64,000 bases of DNA, taken from positions 3,782,001 through 3,846,000 of the forward strand of contig NZ_CP191258.1 of the NCBI RefSeq assembly GCF_050410795.1, in the 5' to 3' direction. This document shows, one piece after another, positions 1-8,717 of this stretch. The notes under the pieces were generated by a model. That model saw only the letters and a list, made by a program, of their open reading frames with translations. It did not search any database and was not told the origin of the DNA. Every line of letters starts with the position of its first letter. The stretch's first letter is position 1. This stretch comes from Fontivita pretiosa (lineage in GTDB: Bacteria > Planctomycetota > Phycisphaerae > Tepidisphaerales > Tepidisphaeraceae). Both the position numbers and the translations under genes were made by a program.

Positions 1-7
1 GCCCCTG

Positions 8-1903
8 ATGGCCGATCCGATTGACACGCACCCCGCCGCCGCCGAACTCAAGCGCATCTTCGCGACTCCCGTGCCGCAGGATTTCCGGCCCACCGGCATC
101 AGCCGCGACGATTACCTCAAGCTCATTGCCGCCAACATCGACTTTTTCAAGCAATACCAGAATCCTGCCGGTGCGATCATCGATCCGATCAGCAAGGGGG
201 AGCGGCAATACTCGACGCCGGCGTTCGCAGCGGCGGCGGGGCTGCTGGTCAAGCAGGCCGGGCGAGAAGACCTGCTCGACCCGGCCCGCCGCGCCATGAG
301 CTGCGCTCTGACGGCGCTGGTCGAGAAGCGCGCCGCCGACGGACACTCCGACTTTTACATCCCGCTTCTGGTCCACGCGTATCGCTTTCTCAAGCCGCTG
401 GTGCCGGCGGATCAGGCGCAGGCATGGGCGGCGCAGTTCAGGCGGATCGATCCCCGCACGATCTACCGCGCGGACCTGCGCGGAATGAACTGGAATATCG
501 TCAGCTCCAGTGGCGAGTTGCTTCGCCGAAAAGATGGACTGGTCGCCGACGAGCGCCTGGCGGACCAGATGCAGTATCTGGAGACCTGCCTTGCGGGGCA
601 TCTGCACGCGATGACGCCGCTGGGGCTGTTTGCCGATCCAGGCGCGCCGATGGCGTACGATGCGTTCGCGAGGCTGTGGCTGGAGGACGTATACGCCGAC
701 GACGCCTACGACGGTGCCCATGCACAGACGATCGGGCAGTTCCTGCGCAGCGGCGGGCTCTCGACGTTGCTGCTGCTGTCGCCAACGGGGGAATGGGCCA
801 GTGGCGGACGATCTGCCCTGCACAACTGGAACGATTTGCAGATCACTGCCATCTGCGAGATCAACGCCGCGTACTGGAAGCGGCAGGATCGCCCCGACAT
901 TGCGGGCGCTTTCAAGCGGGCCGCCCATCTGGCGTTTGAGTCGGCGGCGCGATGGCAGCGTCCCAGTGGCGAACTGTGGATCGTCAAGAATCGCGCCCAG
1001 CCGCAGGAGCGACTGGGTTTTGAGCGGTATTCCAATCACTCACAATACAACCTGCTTCCGATGGCGATGCTGGCGATCGCCTACAGCCGCGCCGACGACT
1101 CGATCGCCGAGCGCCCTTCTGCCGCGGAAGTGGGTGGCTATGTCTTTGACGCCCGCCAGACCTTCCACAAGATCGCCGCCGCCGCGGGAGGTTACTACGT
1201 CCTGATCGACACCGCCGCCGATCCTCGCTACAACGCCACCGGCCTTCAGCGTGTCCACTGCGCCGGCGTGCCCTTCGCCGCACTGTCCGACACCGCCGCC
1301 GGCGAGCGGGCCTATGGCCCGGACTCATCCGCCAAGGCTGCCATCAGCCCCGGAATCATGTGGAAGCCGGCTGATTCGCAGGCGCAATGGCTGAGTCTGG
1401 CACACTTTCCCTCAGAACCCGCCAAGCGCGCGGTGCAATCGGTTCAGTTGAACATTCGCTCCGCCGGACGTGATCGCGTGGAATTCGAGCTGGATTATGC
1501 GCTCAGCGACCAGGGCCAGGGCGATCGGGTGGTAACGGAGCGTTACGTGCTCACGGCCGAGGCTGTTGAGCAGACCTCCAGCGTAAGCGGCGAGGCGGGC
1601 GGCTTTGGGTTTCATCTGCCGGTGCTGGTTTCCGACGGCGCGGCGGATCTGGACGTGAAGCTGTCGCGCGCCGGGGTGTCGATATCGCATCGAGGATCAG
1701 TTACCGCGGTGGAACTTGATCCCGATGCGGTTGTTTCCCCGCTGACACTCCAGGGGCCGAGAGTGGCCACTCACAGCGGGTACGTCAGGGAAGCGATCGC
1801 TGGCGTGCGAGCGAACACCGTCACCGCCCGGATCCGCATGATTCAGGCAGCCCGTAGCCCAGTCGCCGAGGATCGGCCCGCCTCCGCAGCGCCATGGCCG
1901 TGA
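8..1903 (+). CDS. Uncharacterised alpha/alpha-barrel-like protein, possibly glycan-active
   Basis: A 631-residue protein whose reading frame is open to the left edge of the window, so the true start may lie upstream of the ATG used here. The first ~380 residues are helix-rich with regularly spaced Trp/Tyr/Leu segments, as in (alpha/alpha)6 toroid enzymes; the last ~250 residues look like beta strands. That two-part plan resembles polysaccharide lyases and related glycan-processing proteins, but I recognise no catalytic signature. There is no signal peptide at this start. The next gene downstream is tRNA-Gln, 58 bases away. The assignment to a glycan enzyme is inference only; a plain label of hypothetical protein is equally defensible. 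Confidence 0.6.
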   Translation: MADPIDTHPAAAELKRIFATPVPQDFRPTGISRDDYLKLIAANIDFFKQYQNPAGAIIDPISKGERQYSTPAFAAAAGLLVKQAGREDLLDPARRAMSCALTALVEKRAADGHSDFYIPLLVHAYRFLKPLVPADQAQAWAAQFRRIDPRTIYRADLRGMNWNIVSSSGELLRRKDGLVADERLADQMQYLETCLAGHLHAMTPLGLFADPGAPMAYDAFARLWLEDVYADDAYDGAHAQTIGQFLRSGGLSTLLLLSPTGEWASGGRSALHNWNDLQITAICEINAAYWKRQDRPDIAGAFKRAAHLAFESAARWQRPSGELWIVKNRAQPQERLGFERYSNHSQYNLLPMAMLAIAYSRADDSIAERPSAAEVGGYVFDARQTFHKIAAAAGGYYVLIDTAADPRYNATGLQRVHCAGVPFAALSDTAAGERAYGPDSSAKAAISPGIMWKPADSQAQWLSLAHFPSEPAKRAVQSVQLNIRSAGRDRVEFELDYALSDQGQGDRVVTERYVLTAEAVEQTSSVSGEAGGFGFHLPVLVSDGAADLDVKLSRAGVSISHRGSVTAVELDPDAVVSPLTLQGPRVATHSGYVREAIAGVRANTVTARIRMIQAARSPVAEDRPASAAPWP

Positions 1904-1961
1904 TGGCTTGATTTTGACCATCTTGCCGTTACGATTATGCGAGTGCATGATCGGACACTTT

Positions 1962-2032
1962 TGGGGTATGGTGTAACGGTAGCACAGCAGACTCTGGATC
2001 TGTTTGTCTAGGTTCGAATCCTAGTACCCCAG
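1962..2032 (+). tRNA. tRNA-Gln (anticodon CTG)
   Basis: A 71-nt cloverleaf can be drawn. The acceptor arms are TGGGGTA and TACCCCA with discriminator G. The D-loop holds AACGGTAG. The anticodon stem GCAGA/TCTGT closes the loop CTCTGGA, with CTG at 1994-1996. The T arm contains GGTTCGAATCC. CCA is not encoded (CTT follows). The UGGGG acceptor start is typical of tRNA-Gln. Confidence 0.95.
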
Positions 2033-2210
2033 CTTTCCCACCTTGGCAGAAAGAGACTGGTCGGCCGCGACGTTCGGGGTGGCCGGTGTGCGCCCGCTGG
2101 CGGCAGGATTTGCGCGAATAGTAGTGAGGATTTCGGGGTTCTGTGATATCATCACAGCCCGGCTGTCAGCGGGGATGCGACGCCTCGCTGCCCATCGGGA
2201 GGCGGGTGGA

Positions 2211-4928
2211 ATGCCTGCCGCACTGGATCGGGAGTTGCACTTGTCATTCCAATCAAGTCGTGAGTCACTGGGTCGGATGCTGCGCGCGCGGGATGCTGGC
2301 AGGTTGCGTCAACCGAAGACCGCGGCACCGTGGCGGCGGCGGGCGGTCGTAAGCGAAGCGCTTGAGCCGCGGCAACTGCTGGCGCTGGTTACGTCAGTGG
2401 TGCATGCGCGGGATCTGGCCGGGGACGGCGGCGATGAGCACATCTCCGTTCCGTACAACGACGAGATCTGGAACCAGCAGCCGGGAGTGGAATACCAGGT
2501 CGGCGGGCGATGGAGCAGCACGGCCAGCGGCGGGACCGGTTCGACGGGGCGGGGGATCACGCTGACCTGGAGCATCATGCCCGATGGCACGCCCATGGGC
2601 AGCGGCGTGGGAGAACCGGGCGAGCCGTCCAATCTGGTGTCGCTGCTGAATGCCCGCTATGGCAGCCAGGCGAACTGGCTGCCTCTGTTCACGTCCGTCT
2701 TTGACTCCTGGAGCGCCGTCAGCGGGGTGACGTATGTCTACGAACCCAACGACGACGGGGCCGCGTTCGGCGCCAGCGGGGTGCTTGGCGTTCGCGGCGA
2801 CATCCGCATCGGCGCTCATCCGATCGACGGCGCGTTCAACGTGCTGGCCTACAACTATTTCCCCGATCACGGGGACATGACGCTGGACTCGAACGATCTG
2901 GTGGTCGGCGGATTCATGTACAGCACCGCCAACAACTCACGGGCACTGCGGAATGTGGTGGCGCACGAGCACGGCCACGGGCTGGGATTCAATCACGTGG
3001 ATCCGATCAACGCTACCAAGTTGATGGAGGCCTTCGCCAGCACGTCCTTCGACGGGCCCCAGTTCGATGATCGCCTGGCGGTGATGCGGAATTACGGCGA
3101 CCGGTTTGAAAAGGGTGCGGGGAACAACACGGCGGGCACGGCGACCGATCGCGGCCCGCTGGGCAGCAGCGACACGATCGACAACGTGGCGATCTCGACC
3201 ACCAGCGACGTCGACTTTTACCGCTTTACGCTTTCCTCGACGCAGGATGTGAACATTACGCTCACACCCACCGGGCCGACGTACACCCAGGGGCCGCGTG
3301 GCGGCACGGTCACAACGTTTGTGGCCAGTGCGCAGATGGACATGCAGCTTACACTGCTGGGAGGCGATGGCACGACAGTGATCGCCAACAAGAACGAGAC
3401 AGGATTGGGCGGTGGCGAGACGATCAGCGCCACGGGGCTTGCGCCAGGAACGTACTATGTCAAGGTCAGCCCGGCGCCCGGGGCTTCGAACAACGCGCAA
3501 ACCTATACACTGACCAACGCGATCGGCGGGGCGATTGTTCCGCTCACCGGCACGATCACGCCGGTTTCCCCGGATCCGCGAGACACGCCTGTCACCTCCA
3601 TTCAGATCAGCTTTTCCGAGCCGATCAATCCGTCCACGTTCACGATCGCGGATCTGACGCTGATCCGCGAGGGCGAAGCAGCGTCGCTCAGCGGCGCGAC
3701 CCTCACGACCTCCGACAACATCACGTGGACGCTGGGCAACCTGACAACAATCACCAACCGGGTGGGGATCTTCTCGCTGAGCGTCGGTACGTCGATCCAG
3801 ACCGCCGACGGGCGATTCCTCAACTCGCCGCTGAGCGAGTCATGGACGATGAACGCGATCAACGGCTCGTCGCTGGGGGACACGATCCGCATCGTGCGAG
3901 CCTCGAACCTGGCCAACGTGTACATCAACAACTTCGGCTCGACGCCGACGTATACGTTCAACACCGCCAATTTCACGCAGGTGTTCATCAATGCGGGTGG
4001 GGGCAACGACGTACTGGAGCTGGACTACACCGGTGGCACGATCACGCCGTCGGGCGGTTACGTTTATGACGGCGGGACGGGCACGGACACGATCCGCATC
4101 AGGGGCACGACGGTGCTGGACACCTACAACGTGACCGCCACGAGCGTGTCGCGCGCCGCGCCCACATCATCGACGACGTTTTCGCAGGTTGAAGGGATCG
4201 ATGTGCAGGTGGGCAAGCTGAGCCTCAATGCCGATTTGAACCTGCTGGACGTAACGGTGCGCAACGGTGCCGCCGCCACGATCAACGCCAGCCAGCGGCT
4301 GGACGTGCTGACGATCGAGACGGGAGCGGCGGTGACGATGGCGGCCAACGGCTCGCGCGTCCTGACGGTCAACTCGCTGGTGCTGTCGGGGACGGCGCGG
4401 CTGGACCTGATGGACAACGCGCTGATCGTGGACTACGCCGGCGCCTCGCCGATCGCGGCGATCCAGTCGGCGCTGATCAGCGGCTGGGCATCGGGCGCCT
4501 GGAACGGCGACGGGATCAGCTCTTCTGTTGCCGCCGGAGGAGCGGGGCGGGCATTGGGATTCGCCGAGTCCGACGATCTGTTCGGCGGCTACCCTGCGGT
4601 TTTCTCCGGCCAGACACTCATCGACCCGGCGGTGCTGGTTCGCTATACGCTGGCGGGCGATGCGACGCTGGATCAGCGCGTCGATTCCCGCGACCTGAAC
4701 AAACTGGCGTCCAACTGGCAGCTCGCCGGGCGACGCTGGAGTCAGGGGGACTTCAACTTCGACGGCAATACGAACCAGGGCGATATGGACATCCTCACGG
4801 GCAACTGGCAGGCAACGCTTCCCGCCCCGCCGCCGCAGGTCATGACCTCTGACGGACGTGGGCCAGTCGCCGTGCGCGGCAGCCGGAAGCTGACGCGCGC
4901 GATCGAATCGGTCGTCGGGATGCTGTAG
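2211..4928 (+). CDS. Secreted LEPR-type matrixin-like metalloprotease with dockerin domain
   Basis: Predicted extracellular zinc protease. I chose the ATG at 2211 (905 aa) because GGGAGG lies about 8 nt upstream; the open frame begins at TTG 2043 and other starts (ATG 2175, 2277) are possible. Residues 51-58 read LEPRQLLA, the LEPR-XLL motif found near the N-terminus of large planctomycete surface proteins. The zinc site HEHGHGLGFNH is at residues 252-262 (HExxHxxGxxH), and a candidate Met-turn methionine is at 272, as in metzincins. After it come a pre-peptidase C-terminal-like beta domain (~321-430), an Ig-like/SbsA-like segment (~449-520), beta-rich sequence, and dockerin-type calcium loops (~815-868: GDATLDQRVDSRDL and GDFNFDGNTNQGDMD). 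It faces mqnE tail to tail. Confidence 0.85.
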   Translation: MPAALDRELHLSFQSSRESLGRMLRARDAGRLRQPKTAAPWRRRAVVSEALEPRQLLALVTSVVHARDLAGDGGDEHISVPYNDEIWNQQPGVEYQVGGRWSSTASGGTGSTGRGITLTWSIMPDGTPMGSGVGEPGEPSNLVSLLNARYGSQANWLPLFTSVFDSWSAVSGVTYVYEPNDDGAAFGASGVLGVRGDIRIGAHPIDGAFNVLAYNYFPDHGDMTLDSNDLVVGGFMYSTANNSRALRNVVAHEHGHGLGFNHVDPINATKLMEAFASTSFDGPQFDDRLAVMRNYGDRFEKGAGNNTAGTATDRGPLGSSDTIDNVAISTTSDVDFYRFTLSSTQDVNITLTPTGPTYTQGPRGGTVTTFVASAQMDMQLTLLGGDGTTVIANKNETGLGGGETISATGLAPGTYYVKVSPAPGASNNAQTYTLTNAIGGAIVPLTGTITPVSPDPRDTPVTSIQISFSEPINPSTFTIADLTLIREGEAASLSGATLTTSDNITWTLGNLTTITNRVGIFSLSVGTSIQTADGRFLNSPLSESWTMNAINGSSLGDTIRIVRASNLANVYINNFGSTPTYTFNTANFTQVFINAGGGNDVLELDYTGGTITPSGGYVYDGGTGTDTIRIRGTTVLDTYNVTATSVSRAAPTSSTTFSQVEGIDVQVGKLSLNADLNLLDVTVRNGAAATINASQRLDVLTIETGAAVTMAANGSRVLTVNSLVLSGTARLDLMDNALIVDYAGASPIAAIQSALISGWASGAWNGDGISSSVAAGGAGRALGFAESDDLFGGYPAVFSGQTLIDPAVLVRYTLAGDATLDQRVDSRDLNKLASNWQLAGRRWSQGDFNFDGNTNQGDMDILTGNWQATLPAPPPQVMTSDGRGPVAVRGSRKLTRAIESVVGML

Positions 4929-4959
4929 GCATTGCAGACGCGATCACAGGCTCAAAGCA

Positions 4960-6126
4960 CTACGCGTGCGACAGGACCGTCGGCCGGACCTCGTCCTGCA
5001 GGCGGATCGGACGATACAGCGTATCGCGTTCAACGGGGATTCGCCGGGCCTGGCGGATCAGGCGCTTGAGATCCTCGACGTGCATTTCCTGATGGGTGCT
5101 GCCGGGGTGTTCGCCGGCGCGTTTGGTGATGTCGTACCAGACCACGGTTCCATCCAGGTCATCGCAGCCCCAGTCCAGCGCGAGCTGCGCCAGATGCACG
5201 CCCTGCATGATCCAGAACGCCTTGATGTGAGGGATGTTCTGCACCATCAGGCGCGCGATCGCCAGCGTCTTCAGGTCTGTCAGTCCGGTAGGCCCGGGCA
5301 GATGGCCAAGTTCGCTGTTCTCGGGGATGAAGCTCAGGGGGATGACGCAGTTGAAGCACGCAGAACCTTCGTTCATCCTTCGGACCGATTCGTTTTGCAG
5401 CTCGCGCAGCTTGATCAGATGCGCGACGCGCTCGGCTGGCGTTTCGACGTGACCGTAGAGCATCGTCGCATTGGAGTAGATTCCAAGCTCGTGGGCGGTG
5501 CGATGCACTTCGAACCACTTGTCGGCCCGGACCTTGCCCTTGAAGACTTCGTCGTGAACGCGGTCATCGAAGATTTCCGCGCCGCCGCCGGGCAATGATC
5601 CCAGCCCTGCGTCGCGCAAAGCCAGCAGGACCTGGCGGATGCTCATTCTGGCGATCCGCGAGAAGTGGACGATCTCGATGGCGGTGAATGCCTTGATGTG
5701 CAGGTTGGGGCATTCGCGGCGAATGCCTCGAAGCATCTGGAGGTAGTAATCGAACTTCAGCCACGGATGCAGTCCGCCGACGATGTGGACTTCGGTGGCG
5801 CCTGAATCGGCGGCCTGCCGCGCGGTGGCTACCACCTGTTCCACAGGCATCTCGTAGGCGCCTTCCTCGCCGCGCTTCCGGTAGAACGAGCAGAACTTGC
5901 AGCTTAAGGCGCAGACGTTGGTGTAGTTGATATGGCGGTTGCGGTTGAAGTAGGTCTTGTCGCCGTGCAGCTTCTGTCGCACGTAGTTGGCCAGGCGACC
6001 GATCGCGTGGACATCGCGGCTGTCGTACAGAGCCTGGCCATCGGCCTGCGAGAGGTCTTCGCCTGCCAGCACCTTTTCCGCGATGGGCCGCAGGGCCGGA
6101 TCGGATATGCCGAACATCTCGACCAT
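4960..6126 (-). CDS. mqnE: Aminofutalosine synthase MqnE (radical SAM)
   Basis: Second step of the futalosine route to menaquinone: joins 3-[(1-carboxyvinyl)oxy]benzoate and the adenosyl group to give aminofutalosine. The radical-SAM motif CALSCKFC places Cys at residues 72, 76 and 79 of a 388-aa protein. Other MqnE-type blocks are GGLHPWLKFDYYLQ, PGGGAEIF, SNATMLYGHVETPAERV, the GPTGLTDLKTLAIARLM stretch and DDLDGTVVWYDI. These fit MqnE better than the related cyclase MqnC, though the two families are close. The ATG at 6126 is used; the frame also has a TTG at 6135 and an ATG at 6117, and no clear ribosome-binding site decides. No other menaquinone gene is in the window. It is divergent from rlmN. 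Confidence 0.88.
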   Translation of the reverse strand: MVEMFGISDPALRPIAEKVLAGEDLSQADGQALYDSRDVHAIGRLANYVRQKLHGDKTYFNRNRHINYTNVCALSCKFCSFYRKRGEEGAYEMPVEQVVATARQAADSGATEVHIVGGLHPWLKFDYYLQMLRGIRRECPNLHIKAFTAIEIVHFSRIARMSIRQVLLALRDAGLGSLPGGGAEIFDDRVHDEVFKGKVRADKWFEVHRTAHELGIYSNATMLYGHVETPAERVAHLIKLRELQNESVRRMNEGSACFNCVIPLSFIPENSELGHLPGPTGLTDLKTLAIARLMVQNIPHIKAFWIMQGVHLAQLALDWGCDDLDGTVVWYDITKRAGEHPGSTHQEMHVEDLKRLIRQARRIPVERDTLYRPIRLQDEVRPTVLSHA

Positions 6127-6285
6127 GTGCGGCAAGTATAGAGACTGTCATTGCTGGATGCGATTGCTGTGCGGAACTTTTGAAAGTCCATTGAATCGGT
6201 GTCCGGTCAGGCGCTCTGGGCCAGCGCCGCGAACAAGTCTGCCCTTGCAGCTCAGGCAGGTTGCGCGTCCAATGATCGATCAGCG

Positions 6286-7356
6286 ATGGTGGCATTGAGC
6301 GATCAGAGCATCCAGATGCTGGCCGAGACGCTGCGGGGGCAGGGATACAACCCGCGGGCGGCGGGTCGGGTGCTGCGCGCGTACTGGCAGCACGATGGGC
6401 AACTGGATATCCAGACGGTGGCGATTTCGCGCCGGGCGCGGGCGTTTCTGGCCGACAGGTTTGCGCCGCGGCACTCGCAAGTGCTGGCACGACATTGCAG
6501 TGCCGACGGCACGCTGAAGCTGCTGGTTGGCTTCGCCGCTGGCGGGGCGGTCGAGTGCGTGCTGATGCCGTCGCATCGTCCGGACCGGGCGGCGGCGTGT
6601 ATCTCCTGCCAGATCGGCTGCGCCATGGGGTGCGACTTCTGCGCCTCGACCCGCGGAGGGTTGGAGCGCAACCTCGGCGTCGGCGAAATCGTCGAGCAGT
6701 TCATGCACCTGCGCGCCCAGGCCAGACAGCAGCGACGACGCATTGCCTCGCTGGTCTTCATGGGCATGGGCGAACCGATGCACAACCTCGACCATGTGAT
6801 CCTTGCGATCAGGCTCCTGGCCGAGCCGGGCCTGGGCTCGCTGGGAAACCGCGCGATCACCGTCTCGACCGTCGGGATCGTGCCGGGGATCGATCGATTG
6901 GCCGAGGCGAACCTCGGCGTGCACCTGGCGTTGTCACTGCACGCGCCGGATGATGCGACGCGATCGCGGCTCATTCCCAGCAACCGCCGCTGGCCGGTCG
7001 ATCAGATCATGGCGGCTGCCCGGCGGTATCAGACAATCAGTGGAAGACCGGTCAACATCGAGTACTGCATGCTCGCGGGCGTGAACGACTCCGACGAGCA
7101 GGCGCGACTCCTGGCCGAGCTGATGCAGGGCTTCCGCGCTCACGTGAACCTGATCCCTTACAACCCGATTGGTCCGGGGATCAGCGGAATGGCTTATCAG
7201 CGGCCGGGCGAGGAGCGAATCGGGCGATTCGCGCAGATGCTGCGTGAACGAGGCGTGGTGGTACACATCCGTCAGACCCGCGGCGACGACATCACCGCCG
7301 CCTGCGGACAGTTGCGGCCTGGGGTTCAGTCCTGGCAGGATGGCCTGCGTGCGTGA
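6286..7356 (+). CDS. rlmN: RlmN-family rRNA/tRNA adenine C2-methyltransferase
   Basis: Radical-SAM methyltransferase that, in this family, methylates C2 of A2503 in 23S rRNA and A37 of some tRNAs. The 356-aa product has an N-terminal helical accessory domain, the cluster motif CAMGCDFC (Cys 112, 116, 119), the block SLVFMGMGEPMHN, the SLHAPDD stretch and the C-terminal RGDDITAACGQL with the methyl-carrying cysteine. Length agrees with RlmN (~350-385 aa). The frame runs up to a GTG at 6199, but the sequence before the ATG at 6286 does not look like the family; no strong ribosome-binding site separates the choices. Cfr is the alternative, but RlmN is the housekeeping member. lpxB follows in the same direction. 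Confidence 0.92.
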   Translation: MVALSDQSIQMLAETLRGQGYNPRAAGRVLRAYWQHDGQLDIQTVAISRRARAFLADRFAPRHSQVLARHCSADGTLKLLVGFAAGGAVECVLMPSHRPDRAAACISCQIGCAMGCDFCASTRGGLERNLGVGEIVEQFMHLRAQARQQRRRIASLVFMGMGEPMHNLDHVILAIRLLAEPGLGSLGNRAITVSTVGIVPGIDRLAEANLGVHLALSLHAPDDATRSRLIPSNRRWPVDQIMAAARRYQTISGRPVNIEYCMLAGVNDSDEQARLLAELMQGFRAHVNLIPYNPIGPGISGMAYQRPGEERIGRFAQMLRERGVVVHIRQTRGDDITAACGQLRPGVQSWQDGLRA

Positions 7357-7419
7357 TGCATTCGCGTCGTATTCGCTTGACAGGTCTGGCCGGGCGGGTT
7401 GAATCACGACAAGGGACTC

Positions 7420-8670
7420 ATGCCGCGTCGGGTGTTCATCACGGTGGCGGAAGTCAGCGGCGACAAGCACGCGGCGCAGCTCGTGCGCTGCCTGCGACAG
7501 CTCGACCCGGAGATGATCATCGAAGGCCACGGCGGGCCGGAGATGGCCGCCGCGGGGGCGCGCATCCACCATGAGACCGTCTGCGGCGCGGCGATGGGTC
7601 TGCGGGCGGCGCTGCGAGCCGTCGAGATGTACCGACTGCTGCGCTGGACGCGGCGATACTTTGACAGCGGCAATCGGCCCGACCTGCTCATCGGCGTCGA
7701 TTCGCCTTCGATGAACTTCCACTTCGCGCGGGTGGCTCATCAGCGCCGAATCCCCGTGCTTCAGTATGTCGCGCCCCAGCTTTGGGCGTGGCAGGAGTGG
7801 CGCATCAGGAAAGTCAGGCGATGGGTGGATCGCCTGGCCTGCATCCTGCCGTTCGAAGAGGAATACTTTCGCCGGCATGGCGTGAACGCGACGTTCGTGG
7901 GACATCCGTTGTTTGACCACTTGCCCGACGCCCGCGCCGATGCCGCCGCCACGCCGGGATTTCCCCACCGCCCGCCGGTCATCGGCTTGCTCCCGGGCTC
8001 GCGCAGATCCGAAGCGCAGGCGAATTTTCCGCATCAGCTTGACGTGGCCGCACGAATCTTCGGGCAATTTCCCCGGGCACGATTTGTGGTTCCGACCACC
8101 CCGGCGACCGACCCGGTCGTACGCCAGGTGCTGCGCGGAGCCGATGCGGCGCTGCGCGATGCAACGCAGACCGGGCTGGATCGTTTCGACGAGCTGGTCC
8201 CGCGGTGCGACCTGTGCATCACCGTTTCGGGCACGGCGACGCTGCACGTGGCCGGCCACGGCGTGCCGATGATCGTGGTCTATCGCGGCAGCCGGATCCT
8301 GTGGCATCTGCTGGGCAGATGGCTGGTGCGCACGCGCACCTATGCGCTGGTCAATCTGCTCAGCGATTTCCACGATCACATCGTGCCCGAGTTCGTGCCA
8401 TGGTATGGATCGAATCAGCCGGTGGCCGAGTGCGCACTGGCGATGCTGCGCGAGCCGAAGAAACTCGAGCAGCAGCGTGCCCGCCTGCGGCACCTGGTGC
8501 AATCGCTGGATAAGCCCGGCGCGTCGATGAACGTGGCGCGGATGGCGATGGAGATGATGGCCGGGGCGCATGGGCTGCGCGAGGGTTCTGCATCACCGTT
8601 TGCGGAGATCGGAGCTTCGAAACAGAACCCTCAGCCTCAGCCTCTCCCGGGGTACCGGGAGAGGGCCTGA
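7420..8670 (+). CDS. lpxB: Lipid-A-disaccharide synthase LpxB
   Basis: Family GT19 enzyme that joins UDP-2,3-diacylglucosamine and lipid X to form the lipid A disaccharide at the inner membrane. Recognised by the N-terminal FITVAEVSGDKHAAQLV, GVDSPSMNFHFA, YVAPQLWAWQEWR, the block with LPFEEEYF and VGHPLFD, and LLPGSRRSEAQANFP. ATG 7420 is preferred to the TTG at 7399 because AAGGGA lies just upstream. The product is 416 aa, slightly longer than usual: the last ~35 residues are low-complexity (QNPQPQPLPGYRERA) and are encoded by a palindromic repeat at 8641-8664. Together with lpxD at 10.4 kb it shows the organism makes lipid A. Confidence 0.93.
   Translation: MPRRVFITVAEVSGDKHAAQLVRCLRQLDPEMIIEGHGGPEMAAAGARIHHETVCGAAMGLRAALRAVEMYRLLRWTRRYFDSGNRPDLLIGVDSPSMNFHFARVAHQRRIPVLQYVAPQLWAWQEWRIRKVRRWVDRLACILPFEEEYFRRHGVNATFVGHPLFDHLPDARADAAATPGFPHRPPVIGLLPGSRRSEAQANFPHQLDVAARIFGQFPRARFVVPTTPATDPVVRQVLRGADAALRDATQTGLDRFDELVPRCDLCITVSGTATLHVAGHGVPMIVVYRGSRILWHLLGRWLVRTRTYALVNLLSDFHDHIVPEFVPWYGSNQPVAECALAMLREPKKLEQQRARLRHLVQSLDKPGASMNVARMAMEMMAGAHGLREGSASPFAEIGASKQNPQPQPLPGYRERA
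8641..8664. repeat. REP-like palindrome inside the 3' end of lpxB
   Basis: Perfect 10-bp inverted repeat CCTCTCCCGG / CCGGGAGAGG around the loop GGTA. Flanking CTCAG (8636-8640) and CTGAG (8667-8671) extend it with a 2-nt offset. No T-run follows, so it is not a classical terminator. It overlaps the last codons of lpxB, whose stop codon is at 8668-8670. Confidence 0.75.
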
Positions 8671-8717
8671 GTTGCGACAGTCACGGGCAGGTGACGCTGA
8701 TCGTGTTGCGCGGTTGC

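Noticed and set aside
424..939. Long plus-strand frame inside the first gene
   Set aside because: Arg-rich translation typical of an out-of-frame reading of GC-rich coding DNA; the 631-residue frame is the better explanation.
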